A stretch of 64,000 bases of DNA from Macrostomum hystrix (Eukaryota > Platyhelminthes > Macrostomidae). Location of the stretch: NCBI GenBank assembly GCA_950097015.1, contig CATNEN010000001.1, positions 12,360,001 to 12,424,000 on the forward strand. The letters are read 5' to 3'. This document shows positions 30,510 through 41,743 of the stretch, piece after piece; the stretch's first letter is position 1; every line of letters begins with the position of its first letter. The notes under the pieces were generated by a model. That model did not search any database, was not told where the DNA came from, and saw only the letters and a program-made list of their open reading frames with translations. A program made the position numbers and the translations under genes.

Positions 30510-33387
30510 TAGGGGTCGCAAAATCCCGGCTTCTGCTGATCCCGGGATCCCGGGATTGAAATGAGTAAAATCACGGGATCCCGGGATTAGATAAAATTCT
30601 TAAATCTGCCTAACACGATAGATACCATTCTTCATACACGATAATACACTTTTATGCTGTACGTCATACACTCGTCTGGCAATCCTAGATGGAGTTCTGT
30701 CATCTGTGCCAATCTGCCAGTTTCATATACGCTAAAAAAGTTACATGAAGGAAAGCATGATAAAAAATATTTTTTTGGGCTTTTATTTTTCCTTTATTTT
30801 CATTTTTATTAATGCGCCAGCTGGCTCAAAATGAAGAACAAAACTGGAAAAACATGTAATAGTGTTGTTCACCAAATTACAACAAGTGGATATGTCGCAA
30901 AATGTCACTGGTCTAGTCAGTGTCCGTACTCAACTCAACTTTACCTTATTACTTTTTGGCCAAAAAGTACATCCGCAGCATTACAAGCACAGAAAGGGTC
31001 CTGTCGGCCAGTCTTAAACGGAGCTTTGTGGGGAACAAGCCGGCGCAGGAAAATGCGCGCTCTGCTTCCACGCTGGTTGGCGGAACAGTCAGCATCGCTC
31101 GGTACAATAGGTTGATTGTCTTGCCATGCTTTCCAGTGATGCAAAGGAACTCCAGCTCGCGGCCAATCATCTTCTCCAAGGTGTTGGACTCGACAGAGTG
31201 TGCCGGCTGCGCGAGAGCCTGCGATAGGCGTTCTTCAATGGTGATTGACAAGTCATCAGCAGTGCTGGTTGCAGTCTCTTGGTTAGCGCTTATTGCATCA
31301 GAATGCGGCCCTAAACGCAGCTTCTCGGCCAAGTGCACAAGGGTGTACTTGACTGCGTTACATTCGCCTGGCTGCATTGCTTTGCCTCCTCGAGCCAGAA
31401 GGTTCACAGCGGTTGCCAGATTGCTGCGTGGCTCGTCCAAGCGCTTCGTAAGAGCGATGGCCAGATCTTTTGCCAGGACTGAACTTTGCCCTTATGGCAA
31501 AGCGAACCGCCGCCTCCACAGGTCGCAATCTTGCCGACACAAGGCTTTCACTACCAGCTCAGCAGGCCTGAGAGCAAGAACCAACTGCTCAGCAGCTTCG
31601 ACATCCATTCGCGTGAAGCACTGCTCATTGAGATCGAGACACCAGCGTCTTCTGAATAGCCCTGTGTAGCTGAACAAACCGATCCACCATTGCAAGCAGT
31701 GAATTCCACCTGGTTCGACAATCCAGCAAAAGGCATAACTCCTTGCCGTACTCTTGGATCGCAAATCGCTGAAGCGTTTCGTTTCGCAGGGGACTTCGGC
31801 GAAATATTTTGACAACATTGCGGATTATTTTTACTGTCTCATCGAAGTTGGGAGACAACGCCGGCCGCGCATCGCTAATGCACCATGCAATTGCGCCGTC
31901 ATCTTCATCGTCGGAGTCGCTGTCGCTGTCCAGTGTGGCATCACGTCCATCTTCGATGTCGTCCTCGGCTTCAGCTGAATGGTCGTCCGTTGACTCGTGT
32001 TGACGGCTGTTGCGTAAGATAGAGAGTTATTGGCGTACAGTACGTCACATACAGCAAGATGGATGCCGTGTGCATAGCACATGTGATGCTCAGCGGCAGA
32101 CTGGCGACGAAAGCGCTTCATGACAGAAGCGCCATCGGTGGTGCAGCATATGACGTCCTCACGGAGGCTAATGCCAAAGTTGGCTAGGCGATCAACCAGC
32201 ACCTTCTCCAGGCAGTCGGATGTCACTGAGCCTGAGAGCCTGATGAGACCCAGGTTGTGCGCTGCTCGATCAACCAGATGGATGTTCAGGTTGAGGTATC
32301 GCTTGTTGTTGTTGCCGGTCCATTCGTCGAATGTCAGGGCAAAGCGCTCGCCTGCTTCACGCCGCTGATCGATGTCCAGCTTGATTTTTTTCTCTACTTC
32401 CGCAGCAAAGTCCAGTACTTTGTTTCTGATCGTATTGGCTGAGGCTGGGAGCCTGATTCCACGACTGGCGAGAGCAGACTTTAGATCTTCAGAGGTCACA
32501 AAGGTCTTGAATGGTATATTGTCTTTGGGAACCATTCGAGCCAAGACCTCATCGCCATTCTCCAATAGAGGCTTAAAAAAGCTCGTTAATAGCTTTGCCC
32601 TCTTCGCCACAGGTGCATCCATCTTGGTTTCACATACCATGGTTGTTGATGTAGCTCCACTGCCAAAGTTCGCTGATTCCACAGAAGCACTTGCAGCCCC
32701 AGATGTGACATCCGTAGTTTTAATACTGTGCTTTGTTGATAGATGGGTAATGAGCCCCTTCGTTGAACCTCCTTTGATGGAAATTTTCTTGAGGCAAATT
32801 TGACAACTGGCTTCGTCATTGCTCAGTCGTTCAAAATGTTTCCAAGCCTTTGATTTTGTAGCCATGTATGGAGCTCAGGTAGGCAAGCAAAGGAGCTGCT
32901 CGGGGAGTCAGACTCTGAACTTCTGAAGTCTGAACCTATGGAAATACGATAGCTTGATATTTGATTCTGGAGAGCCGAAAGTTGAGTGATACAGTAACAG
33001 TACAAAAACAGCTAAAGCTTGGTTTCATGACCATTGCCCCCCCTTTGCAGGTTACAGCTATCTTAATCTATGTCAATGTACATTGAGGGAGGGGGCTTGT
33101 GGGTTGTGGCCCTGTGGGGGAAGGGAGGGATACACCTTAGTGTGTGCATTCCCGAGAGAGTTCGATGAACACTTAAGCCAATAAGCCGTTAAGCGTCAAC
33201 TTCACTGACCTGGGCTATTTTTAGCATCTAATGGCATGTGATGCTTGGTGAGGTTGTGAAAATACTTGTTTTTCTGAACAACAACAATGGCATTTGGTTC
33301 TGAAAATGGATTAAAAAATATTATTTTTCTATCTTAATTAAATCCCGACTTTTCCGGGATCCTGGGATCGCGGGATTGCGACCCCTA
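30510..33387 (-). mobile_element. hAT-family DNA transposon with intact ends (2878 bp)
   Basis: Terminal inverted repeats read TAGGGGTCGCAAAATCCCG at the left and TAGGGGTCGCAATCCCG in reverse complement at the right. An 8-bp target duplication GTCGGTTC stands at 30502-30509 and 33388-33395. Subterminal GATCCCGGGATCCCGGGATT blocks repeat near the left end and GGGATCCTGGGATCGCGGGAT near the right. It carries one transposase gene on the minus strand. Confidence 0.96.
30949..32865 (-). pseudogene. hAT transposase with BED zinc finger, several lesions
   Basis: From 32865 (MATKSKAWKHFERLSND) a BED zinc finger shows CQICLKKI...THLSTKH. Next come the catalytic-domain motifs FALTFDEWTGNNNKRYLN, DVICCTTDGASVM and CYAHGIHLAVCD. 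The frame shifts near 31960; other frames continue with RTRWNSLLAMVDRFVQLH (31736-31690), then 31440-30949 with the hATC dimerisation region TSVEAERAFSCAGLFPTKLR. At least two or three frame changes or stops separate these blocks, so this copy cannot make the enzyme. The BED plus hATC order is that of ZBED-like hAT transposases. Confidence 0.92.
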
Positions 33388-33628
33388 GTCGGTTCGCATC
33401 AATTTGGCTAGCCGTCCTCCTATTGGCTGGGCCCACCAGACCGGGGTTAGTCCGACGCCTTGGCTGTAGAGCAGGGTGACCGGCCGATCGCATCGCAGGC
33501 CTGGCTGGCGCGCATGTACAAAAACAACCCTATAACATACATTACAATAATTCATTAATGTTGAGTGTGCGAATATGTTACTTCAAGTAGAAATATACGC
33601 ATTATAAAATAAACATGCCGACACTACA

Positions 33629-34635
33629 CTCCCCCCTCCTAAAAGAAGTGGAGTGCGAACAAAAATAGAAAATAAGGGACACAAGACTCGATACCGAAAA
33701 TAAAACTGGAAACCGCAATTTAAACAAAAAACAATAATTTTCAACTCCTTTAGGGGACACCTCCTCCCCCCTCTAAAAGATTAGAAGCTGGTTTTACGCG
33801 AAAAAGAAATTTTTACGCTATCTATAATCGTTTAAAAGAAACAATACAGGAAACAAAGATTATCCAAAGCACAATGTCGTGATTAACGCTTTTATTCCTA
33901 CGTCGCCGAAAGGTACAATTTCAACAATTAGTTTAACAATAGCAGAACTAAAGCATATTAAGGTTTGCTTAAGAATTCCATTAGATTTAAATTCAAAATA
34001 CAAAATTCTGCAACTTTTCAACAAAATTTTACGATTTACGATTTGCAAAACCAACAATAGAATGACCAGCTTAACAGCAAATTTAACAATTCGAATTCAA
34101 AATTCAACACTCGATTACAAAACTTGACAACTCGACTTCGATGTAGATCCGGGCACACGACACATTCACGCTTCTCCCGAGGCACACTCTATCGAAAACC
34201 CTAACAGTACAGCCACACATCATTCACACGGCATTCACTCTTCCCGACAGTCACGCGTCATCCCCTACGAAACCCTTAACAACCGCTCAGGTCGCGGCAT
34301 TACACCTGGCGTACCTGGCGCTCTATCTCATCCCTCACTTCTCACTTTCGCAGTTCTGACGCGGGGTGGTGAAGTACACCGCTCGCAGCCGATCCGCCGC
34401 GGCATGCGTGTCGCATCGGAAGGGTGTACTCGTCACGGATGTCGAGCCATCGCTATTCAGCTGGCGTTCGTACCCTTTACCGAACAGAGAAGTCGGTGGT
34501 AACGCTGAACGCATCTGGTCGAGTCGCCAAGCGTGCAGTGGTCCTTGCTGCTGCACGGGTGCCACCCGGGCCACTGGCACGGCCGGCGGCTGCTGCGCCT
34601 GTTGTCGTTCGGCCGATCGTCTCCTGCGCGGAATT
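33629..34635 (-). pseudogene. Internal 3' end of the LTR element: purine tract and uncharacterised sequence
   Basis: Adjacent to the LTR, the minus strand has CTTTTAGGAGGGGGGAG, and near 33770 a second purine-rich tract. The part 34130-34640 is GC-rich with short frames on both strands (for example 34335-34580) that show no recognisable protein. It ends abruptly at the 65-bp direct repeat copy B. Confidence 0.4.
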
Positions 34636-34697
34636 CAGACATTGCTACACATTATGAGTAGTAAATTCTAGAAGAGTAGTAAAAACATTTGCCTACA
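34636..34697. repeat. 65-bp direct repeat, copy B
   Basis: See copy A at 29218-29284. Copy B differs by one base substitution and a shorter A run and then continues into different DNA (TTTATAATTGTAATTG). Confidence 0.85.
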
Positions 34698-35073
34698 GTT
34701 TATAATTGTAATTGTAATTATAATTGTAATAATAGTAAGTCTAGTGACAAATATAATTAAAAGTAATATCAGAAACATATTTCATTCAAATGATTATCAC
34801 AATCTATTTCTTAGCACTTTATTATCTACGTATCGTAAAAAGTAAGCAGCCTTTCATTTTCAATAGAAAATCTGAAATCCAAAAAAAACTTTTAAAAAAA
34901 TTAATTTTATCCATAACGTGTCTCGTCAATTTATTTTAAATGTACTCGTATGTAACTCAGATGATGTCACACATACAACACACAAAATTTGGCCCTCAAA
35001 ATCAAGCTCTTCGATGAATGCAGTGTCCAGCTCAATGATTTCAGCATCTATCGCATTTACGATTTCGATGTCG
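34698..35073. other. No gene seen
   Basis: Very AT-rich, beginning with a short TATAATTGTAATTGTAATTA repeat. Confidence 0.5.
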
Positions 35074-36298
35074 TTAGCTTGTCTGCCGACCGGAAGATTT
35101 TCTGTAGCATCCGGCAGCGAGGATGGGAGCTACACCAGCAACAGGATGATCTTTTGAAGATGATCTACCACAGACGTTGGAGATGATCTGACTAAGAGCG
35201 CTCTCAGGCTGGCGAATACGCTCAAGCGCTTGAAATGCCTCTTGCTGGCGTGCGGATTCCAATGCAGTTTGCCGGGCTCGCTCGAGGTCTTCAGCAGAGC
35301 CCCAGTTGACAACAGCATGATTTTTGTGTCGTCGAATTTGTAAAATTGGATCGACGGTAAAAAAGCTCAGCTGAATCGCATTCATGGCAAACGAACCAGT
35401 CTATTGAGAAGCGCTGTCTTCCCAGTGAAATTGGGGATGAGGCGTCCAAAAAAGTTATCCAGGCTCAGAAAGCTGGCCAATTCTGTTTTGTTGGTGGGCG
35501 CGCAGACATGCCGAATCATGTCTACCAGGCGATCGTCCGGCTGGATGCCGGCAGCCGAGATGCGGAAACTGAGAAAGGAAACTGAGTCGCAATGACTGAT
35601 GCATTTAGACTCGTTGATCGTAACATGCTTTTCGGCAAGCTGCTTTCGCACAGCGGCCAGACGCTTCTTCAGGGTGGCCCCATCGGGCGCAAACACGAGA
35701 ATGTCGTCTTGGTAAATCAAGAGTCCCTTGATGTCGCCGAGCATTGCTTCCATAGTCCGCTAGAATATAAATGAGGCGTTCTTCATCCCCATTTGCAACC
35801 GACTCACGCGGTACAGCCCGCGTGAAGTGTTTATGACGGAGAGATCCTTTGCGGCCTCATCGAGCTCAATTTGCCAGTAGGCAGAGCGCAGGTCGACGGT
35901 GGCGAATTTCAATGCGTTCTTCAAGCGAGCGAAGATGCTTTCCACGTTGGGAATCGGGTAAGAGTCCTGCGCGACACACGCTGGCAAAGTGGTTCCGCTT
36001 CCCGCGCTTGGAGCAAACCTTGCCGAAGGCGGCGCACGTACCGTCTGGGTGTGCGCCGCCTACCGCAGTAACCGCAATCCTGAGTTTTCCGAGATGGCCC
36101 CGTGCGACGAGGGTGCTCCGACGCGCGCGGCTTGGTGTAGTGCAACGTGGCCTCGTCAGAATGGATTGCCATAGTCTGCGGCACACACAAACCGACCATG
36201 GTGCCGGCGGCAACCCCAGTCGAAGAGCCATCAGCCACGTACGTTTGGGCGCGCTCGGGTTCCTCGAGCGACAGTTCTCCAAGACGTTGCGAAGCCAT
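35074..36298 (-). pseudogene. Ty3/gypsy-like gag zinc knuckle joined to reverse transcriptase, decayed
   Basis: Between 36282 and 35866 a frame contains SKRGKRNHFASVCR, a CCHC zinc knuckle with the second Cys changed to Arg. Very soon after (35987-35760) another frame holds the reverse-transcriptase core YPIPNVESIFARLKNA, FATVDLRSAYWQIELDE and LQMGMKNA. The next (35753-35382) has YQDDILVFAPDG and RLIPNFTGKTALLNRL. Protease and the start of the reverse transcriptase are missing, so an internal deletion has brought gag and pol together. A further frame (35385-35074) has no clear match. RNase H and integrase are not seen. Confidence 0.82.
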
Positions 36299-36579
36299 TA
36301 TGTATTGAAGATACCTCTTTTAAGTTTCAGATCGTCTAAAGCGAGATGCACAGATTGCTAGGAGGGGGCTCCGCTCATGCTTTATTCCTACTTGATTTTG
36401 CGGGCAGGACTGCTTTAGGAACGGCCCATCCTATGCCCGCTGTCGGGCTGGGCCATGGACATATAGAATGAAAGCAAAAACAATTATATTTAATGGAGTA
36501 CGGCAGCGCATACAAGTACAACAGTAATGACAAGAGCAGTAACAATAAAAACAAACAGGGGAGATGAAACAACACACAA
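36299..36579. other. Spacer within retroelement debris
   Basis: No coding frame; no repeat recognised. GC content falls from left to right. Confidence 0.4.
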
Positions 36580-36759
36580 TTAGCCACACCCATAGTCCAA
36601 GTAGTCATAGATTTGTAGTCGCCTGTTATTCTTCCTGTGAGTGTCCCTGATCTCTTGCCGGTTCGGACAGAGAAATTACATTTAACACAGTCTGTCTATG
36701 ACTACTTGGACTATGGGTGTGGCTAAGAGACACTCACAGGAAGAATAACAGGCGACTAC
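36580..36759. repeat. Two interlocked perfect 31-bp inverted repeats
   Basis: Arm A 36580-36610 is the exact reverse complement of 36696-36726; arm B 36615-36645 is the exact reverse complement of 36729-36759. The order is A, B, A', B', so the two pairs cannot both form simple nested hairpins. The middle (36646-36695) is 50 bp of unrelated sequence. Confidence 0.97.
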
Positions 36760-37503
36760 CATTCTTTTCTAGTACAGCAGTCGGCAGAACTCCATGAATG
36801 TCACTAGTACGCTGCTCGCAATCCATGGTAGACCCGGACTGGTTGTCAGCAGGCTGGACAATGAGGGCTTGGTCCTGGATGTCGGTCTTCAGGACGTGCA
36901 GCACAGTGCCGCTCAGTGCCAGTTTGACCAGATGGGAATCCAATCTGCGCCAAATCTGGTCGAGTTGCGCTGTCGAGAGGGGCGTCTCCTGGCCTCGGAT
37001 ATTGCGCTTTGGCTTTGTGATTTAGCCAGCGCCTCCCGCAACGGGCCCCCCAGCAGTTGTCGGAGTTTCCGGACGACTGTGAGATGTTCCGCCACGAGAG
37101 GAACCGGACGCCCCAGTAGCCTGGGTGGCACTTTTCCGCGCTTCCGGGTTTCCCGGACGACGCGAGGAGTCTGCCTCCTAGTTGGATGCCGGTTCCTCCG
37201 CGATGTTCGCAGAGTTGCCGGCCCCCTCCTCGGAGGCGGTGGTTGACGCGGATTTCGCAGCCAACCGTGCTTTCTGTTTGCGCCGCCGGAATTCCTGGAA
37301 GCTGCGGGCCTGCGTGGCAGGGCAGCGTTTGCTCTTAGATCCAGCCGCTCTAGTGTTTTCCTAAGTGGCGGAGGAGCAGGGTGGGTTTTGGGCGCCGGTG
37401 GAACCGGTGTCGCCCTGGCGCTGGTCCTGAGGATCTGCGTCGCCGACCGGGGTCAGCGTTTCAGCAGTGTCCTGGGACGTGCTGGAGCTAAAGTTGAACT
37501 CCA
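36760..37503 (-). pseudogene. Probable gag N-terminal region of a gypsy-like element
   Basis: Reading leftward from the ATG at 37503 (MEFNFSSS), one frame is rich in Arg/Lys/Ala/Ser with FRRRKQKARLAAKSAST and SEEGAGNSAN and is broken by several stops. It continues with ITKPKRNI, LDQIWRRLDSHLVKLALSG and VLHVLKTDIQDQALIVQPAD (to about 36734). Composition and place, immediately upstream of the zinc-knuckle piece on the same strand, suggest gag. The interlocked inverted repeats separate it from the knuckle. Confidence 0.5.
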
Positions 37504-37675
37504 TAGGTCGTTGGAAAGAAAGAATTTTTTTTTATGAAAATAAAACCGCAAACGGCCGGATATACTCCCCGGACCTTTCAGCCCCTCAGCGCGGTGAGAC
37601 TTTAGGCATAAGAGGGCACCTAGAGCAGTGCCAGGCCCGCAGACTGGCTGCGTACCCTGTTGAGGTCGAAGGGTA

Positions 37676-38650
37676 TGGGCTCTGGGCTCTGGCAATGCCG
37701 AGCTAAAGGCTGCGGCAGGAAGACAGCTGTAAGCGCGCACGAGAGTTAATAAGGAGCTAGGGATTCGCGAGTAGATGCGGAGCGTAGCATGTACATTTCT
37801 TTTCAGGGGTTGGAGGAGTCCTTGGCAGGTTTTCCTTCTCCCGCTTGGGTAGACCCAAGTGTACGTGTCAAACTCCCTTTCCAATGGAGTTTCCCCTCTG
37901 TCCCCCTCGCAACTGCGGCCACGGGAGCGGGAGTGATAATCTAATAATCTTCCGCCTGCATAATCACTCAGCCAGTTGTTCTGCTTAGTCTCTCCAACCT
38001 CTGGTCTCCTCAGCTGACTCAGATTCGGATTCGTTAGTTACCTAATGTGTAGGCTGCAGTCTAATGTATTGAATGTGCCTGATGTGTTAATGAATAGGAT
38101 TCTGACTACGTATTCTCGTTCGAGTTCTTAGTACCACCTTTCTAGACCCCTGTAGCGCAAATGCAGGAATCCCCTTGTGAGGCGTTTCTCAATCCATTCT
38201 GGAGCCCCGCCCCAGTCTAAAACGGAAGTTGCAGTAATGCCCGATTTCGGCTTGTCCAGATCTGTGTGATAAACTAGGAGCTGTGTACTCCGGGGACCCA
38301 GGTTCCCAAATGTCTGCGGTGGCAACGCAGACGCACTGGGTGGTGGCGCTACCCTAGATCATCTATCCGCTTTGCCGATAGTCATTCCTCAGTTCTGTGA
38401 CAAGGGCCTAGACCGATTCGACCACCGCTACCAAAGCTAGGAGTCAGTTGCGTAACGCACTACTGACGACAGTAGGCTATTCAGGCCCTGTCTTGCCCGA
38501 TTCCAGGCAATCCGAACGCTCCCTTACTCCCTTAGACTTTTCGCCGGTTTCGAGCAAAGCTTGGGTAGGCAAGACAATAATGTCTGGGGCCTATGGGACG
38601 AGTGGGACTGGCTAGGCTGAGGCCATAGGACCACTCCAAACCTCCACTGG
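37676..38650 (+). mobile_element. Fragment of the long-LTR family, diverged
   Basis: This segment matches the right-hand half of LTR 1 and 2 (for example GCCGAGCTAAAGGCTGCGGC, TAGACCCCTGTAGCGCAA, AAAACGGAAGTTGCAG, CCGGGGACCCAGGTTCCCAA). It lacks the first ~1.3 kb and the CATTTCA end. It is more diverged than the four complete copies. Its left edge joins the presumed gag sequence of the minus-strand element, so the two may be unrelated neighbours. Confidence 0.85.
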
Positions 38651-38789
38651 ACTCCTCCATCCCCCTTCTCCTCCTCTTCCAGTTATAATATCCCTTCTCT
38701 AACATTATTAACTAACTAATAACTACAGACTGTTCAGAATAAATTATTATTATTTGGTTTGTGAAAGAGCAAAGGATATATTTTTCTGC

Positions 38790-39371
38790 TAAGGATTAGC
38801 GTTTGAACTAAAGAGCAAAACACAAAAGCAAAACATAGGCAACATAAAAATGCAAAAAAGAACAAAAAGCACCGTTTTGTGTCGCTGGGCCTGCTTGGTG
38901 ATGAACCAGTCTAGTTCGTACCAGCGTCCCTTGCGGGGGTGTTTCCAGGTCCCTCTCTTTTGTTGTTTGTGGTGAGAGTTCGTCCAGGTGAGCTGTTGTT
39001 CTTCCATCCATGTCGCTAGTTCTTTGCCTTGGTGGTTAGACTTGCCTAGGTCGTGTTTGCCGATGCTGTCGAAGTGCGTGTGCAGGTCGTTGCCTATGTG
39101 TGCGTTAAAGTCTCCTCCAATCACTCGTTGTTTCTTCTTGCCTACCGTGGATAGGAGCGTCTGGAGTTCCGTCCGGATGAGGTGTTTCTTGTGCTCGAAC
39201 CCGTCGCTGCCCACGTGTGGTTAGTAGACCGCAACGATCAGGAAGTTGTCGATCTCTATTCCGATGGTACGTTTGCTGTCCCCCAGGTGTAGCTTTCTGC
39301 CCGAATTGTTCCACATGTGCCAGGTGTGTTTGTTTAGTAGTATGCCTGCTCGGTGGTTGTGTATAAGGTCC
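38790..39371 (-). pseudogene. LINE apurinic-type endonuclease fragment
   Basis: The minus-strand frame contains RKLHLGDSKRTIGIEI, then VIGGDFNAHIGND (the GDFN catalytic motif of APE-type endonucleases), GKSNHQGKELATWMEEQQL and GTWKHPRKGRWYELDWFI (the late Asp motif). A TAA at about 39221 lies in the same frame between these parts. Only the endonuclease is present; the downstream end degenerates after 38850 and the upstream end is cut at 39371 where an unrelated repeat starts. This is a truncated non-LTR retrotransposon. Confidence 0.85.
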
Positions 39372-39515
39372 CAAGTAACCAGCTACGTCGGATTAACATC
39401 GGATAGACGTCGGCTAGATACGTTGGTCGACCATCGGATTTGTCGCGCTAGACAACGTCGTGTATACGTCGGGAGCCGACGTTGAATGCTATCGTAAATC
39501 CGATATCATTTAGAC
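39372..39515. repeat. ACGTCGG-rich small repeat (possible MITE end)
   Basis: The sequence CCAAGTAACCAGCTACGTCG and following bases carry ACGTCGG/ACATCGG words about every 15-20 bp and end with CCGATATCATTTAGAC. It starts abruptly inside the LINE endonuclease frame. Similar words occur at 42240-42430. Confidence 0.55.
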
Positions 39516-40019
39516 AATGAAGTACCTACAACGTACAGTATACGAGCGTATTTCCATGGATTTTTGCTACGCTTTCCATCATGTGCAATTACGCCCATTA
39601 ATCGGCATAAAAAAGTACGTTATAATAAAATGACAAATAAATACATTTACTTTGCACTTCAAATTTTTCATTCAAAATCGATAATATCCGATGGAAATAT
39701 TTTCTAAGCTGCCCTTCGTTAAATACTTATTATTTATTGTTAGAGCAATTAACAGAAATTACATGGTCATTAATAATAATATAATAATAATTGCAGGAGG
39801 GCTGCGGGCAATGGCACATCGTTTAGTCGACCCGCAGCCAGCGAGGAGGCAATTCTGCTTATTTCGCTGACTCCTGAGCACATACGCACAGGCACAGGCA
39901 CACGCACAGGCACACGCACACACGCACATTGCACTAAAAATACTTTACGCAGACACACGCTCACACAGGTGCGTACATCTGCCCTGACTTTCTCATCGTC
40001 AGGCAGTGTACACTTCACT
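39516..40019. other. No gene seen; CACACGCACAGG microsatellite at 39880-39960
   Basis: AT-rich, with a (CACACGCACAGGCA)n-type tract of about 80 bp. Confidence 0.6.
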
Positions 40020-40188
40020 GTGCCTTCAGGTTGGCCCTCAAGGGCGTATAAATTTTACGACAAGCCCCCAAGCCTTCTCTCCACGGCTGCGCCCCAAATA
40101 AATGTGGCCTCGCCGTGGAATCGAAATTAGGGACCGTGGTGCGAAAGGCAAACGCGTTAAGCGCTCTCCCAACCGACCCCCCCTATAT
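40020..40188 (-). mobile_element. tRNA-derived SINE
   Basis: On the minus strand the 5' end reads GGTCGGTTGGGAGAGCGC, resembling the tRNA box A region, and about 45 bp later TTTCGATTCC resembles box B, the internal RNA polymerase III promoter. A GC-rich body of about 90 bp follows (TTTGGGGCGCAGCCGTGGAG). No proper acceptor stem can be folded, so it is not a tRNA gene. Confidence 0.6.
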
Positions 40189-40497
40189 GGCCATAAATAA
40201 GTAGTAAAAAATTTGGCGTAAAGCCACAGGATGCATAATAATTACATTTGAACATTTATAAGTAACAAGAAAGTATAAATTTGCATTCTGCAGCATTCTT
40301 TTTTCTGATATCCCTTTTATTCGCTTGCTATCTGAGCAAGACTTTGTATTTGGGTACGGAAAGCATTGGAAAAAAATTAGTGAGCAAGAACTTAACAAAT
40401 TTAATGGTTAATAATTAAATTAGTAACTAATTTTAGCTAATTTAAGCTATGAACCTTTCTTACCTAAAAATGCAAATAACAAAGCAGTTATAATTGA

Positions 40498-40923
40498 TGC
40501 CTACCATTAGCATTTTTCTGCTATGAATTTCCACTTACTAATAACAGAATTTTAGGCTAAAATTTCGACTGTCTTACTGCTTAGAATCTTTCCAGTGCCT
40601 GAGGATTCCCTTCACGTCAGCTTCAACTTCATTTTCGGTTCAACTTCAATTGCAGCTTAGTAAAACTGCGCCCTTGACAAGCAACCAAAGGGCGGTGTCC
40701 TTGAACGAACGTTTGCTGTGACCTTGTCTAACTTGTCCGGCGAATGAGAACAGACCCATTTATGTAGAATTCGTCGGGTTGTATCCTTTGACGCTGTGCC
40801 TCCAGCAACTGCCATTTGCCGGTTCTAATACGGATTTGATGGTTAATAATGAAATAATGATCTTAAAAGACTAGGAAAAAATACTTGAGTTTTTAGAAAA
40901 CTCACTAGCACACTAAGCCCCCC
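40498..40923. repeat. Dispersed 430-bp repeat, copy A (copy B at 57528-57968)
   Basis: Starts CTACCATTAGCATTTTTCTG and ends CACTAGCACACTAAGCCCCC. Identity with copy B is very high in the same orientation; copy B has an additional ~20 bp (TCATGGCAGGAGATTAAATT). No coding region; no inverted ends seen. Confidence 0.95.
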
Positions 40924-41433
40924 TTGGGTGGCACTATTGTTCAGACAAACATTTTGTGTAATGCAGAAGGAAAAACACCTGAAAGCAAACAAAAACGAAA
41001 ACACATTTCGTTAGTATTAATTTCCCTGACTGCTAATATACGTGATTGCGATTCAACGAGAATTTGAATTCTCACTAAATTCAAAAATAGTCAGTCTGAG
41101 CTTGAACACATTCTGAGACATCCGGTCACCAAGACTAGTTGCTTGTTACGGCAACCCTACAGGCCGCATCCCCCCGGATGTTCCCGCTTTGCCAGGACGT
41201 TTGTCCTGCCCGCTTGGCCCCGAACCTGGTTGTCGCCAGGAAGAAGGGAGGGTAAGCTTGTCAAGCCTTGTACTATCAAAGTTAAAGGGCACGTCATCGT
41301 CTTGCATCACGACTAAGAGCCTACGTAAATGAGTGTGCTTATACGACCTGCTCATATAAGCTCAAATGGCGCAAATCTGAATTGTTGAAATATTGACACG
41401 ATGTTCCATAGACTATAGAACACGCATCTGCGC
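40924..41433. other. No supported gene
   Basis: A 69-codon minus-strand frame (41146-41355; QPGSGPSGQDKRPGKAGTSG) in a GC-rich patch is the only candidate; it has no recognisable domain. Confidence 0.4.
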
Positions 41434-41743
41434 ATGAGCGGACTACAATTGTCCTTAATCACGCTTGGAGCCTAGATAAGCCAAGTAGCGACCAGCTACT
41501 TGCCAAGCACATGCCAACTCCTGCCAGCCCTTAACCACTACCTGCTAAGTACATGCCAACGCCTGCCTACCTACCATCTACATGCCAAGTACATGCTAAC
41601 CCCTGCCAACCATTAATCAACTACCTTCCAAGTGCATGCTAATCCCTGCCAACCCTTAGCCCACTACTTGGCCCAGTACATGCCAACCCCTGCCAAGTGA
41701 GCCTATGAGCGGAGTACAATTGTCCTTAATCACGCTTCCCAGT
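41434..41743. repeat. Minisatellite of TACATGCCAACCCCTGCCAA units, framed by a 31-bp direct repeat
   Basis: Units of roughly 45-55 bp with TGCCAAGTACATGCCAACC and CCTGCCAACCCTTA repeat four to five times from 41500 to 41700. The array is framed by GAGCGGACTACAATTGTCC and GAGCGGAGTACAATTGTCC, each followed by TTAATCACGCTT. Confidence 0.88.

Larger units (their letters stand above)
29608..33628 (-). mobile_element. LTR (about 1135 bp) interrupted by a hAT transposon
   Basis: On the minus strand the LTR starts TGTAGTGTCGGCATG (33628) and ends GAGTAGGACA (29608). A purine-rich tract (AGGAGGGGGGAG) lies directly upstream, as expected at a 3' LTR. A promoter-like GGGCGGGCG...CTATATAAC is at about 30365-30390. 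The hAT element divides the LTR at 30510-33387. The matching 5' LTR was not found. Confidence 0.7.

Noticed and set aside
30920-31669. 249-codon plus-strand frame
   Set aside because: Antisense to the hATC part of the hAT transposase.
34366-34671. Open frames on both strands near 34.4-34.6 kb
   Set aside because: GC-rich retroelement tail with overlapping frames in all phases; none resembles a protein family.
40115-40188. tRNA gene on the minus strand
   Set aside because: Box A- and B-like blocks are present but no acceptor stem or proper cloverleaf can be drawn; called a tRNA-derived SINE instead.
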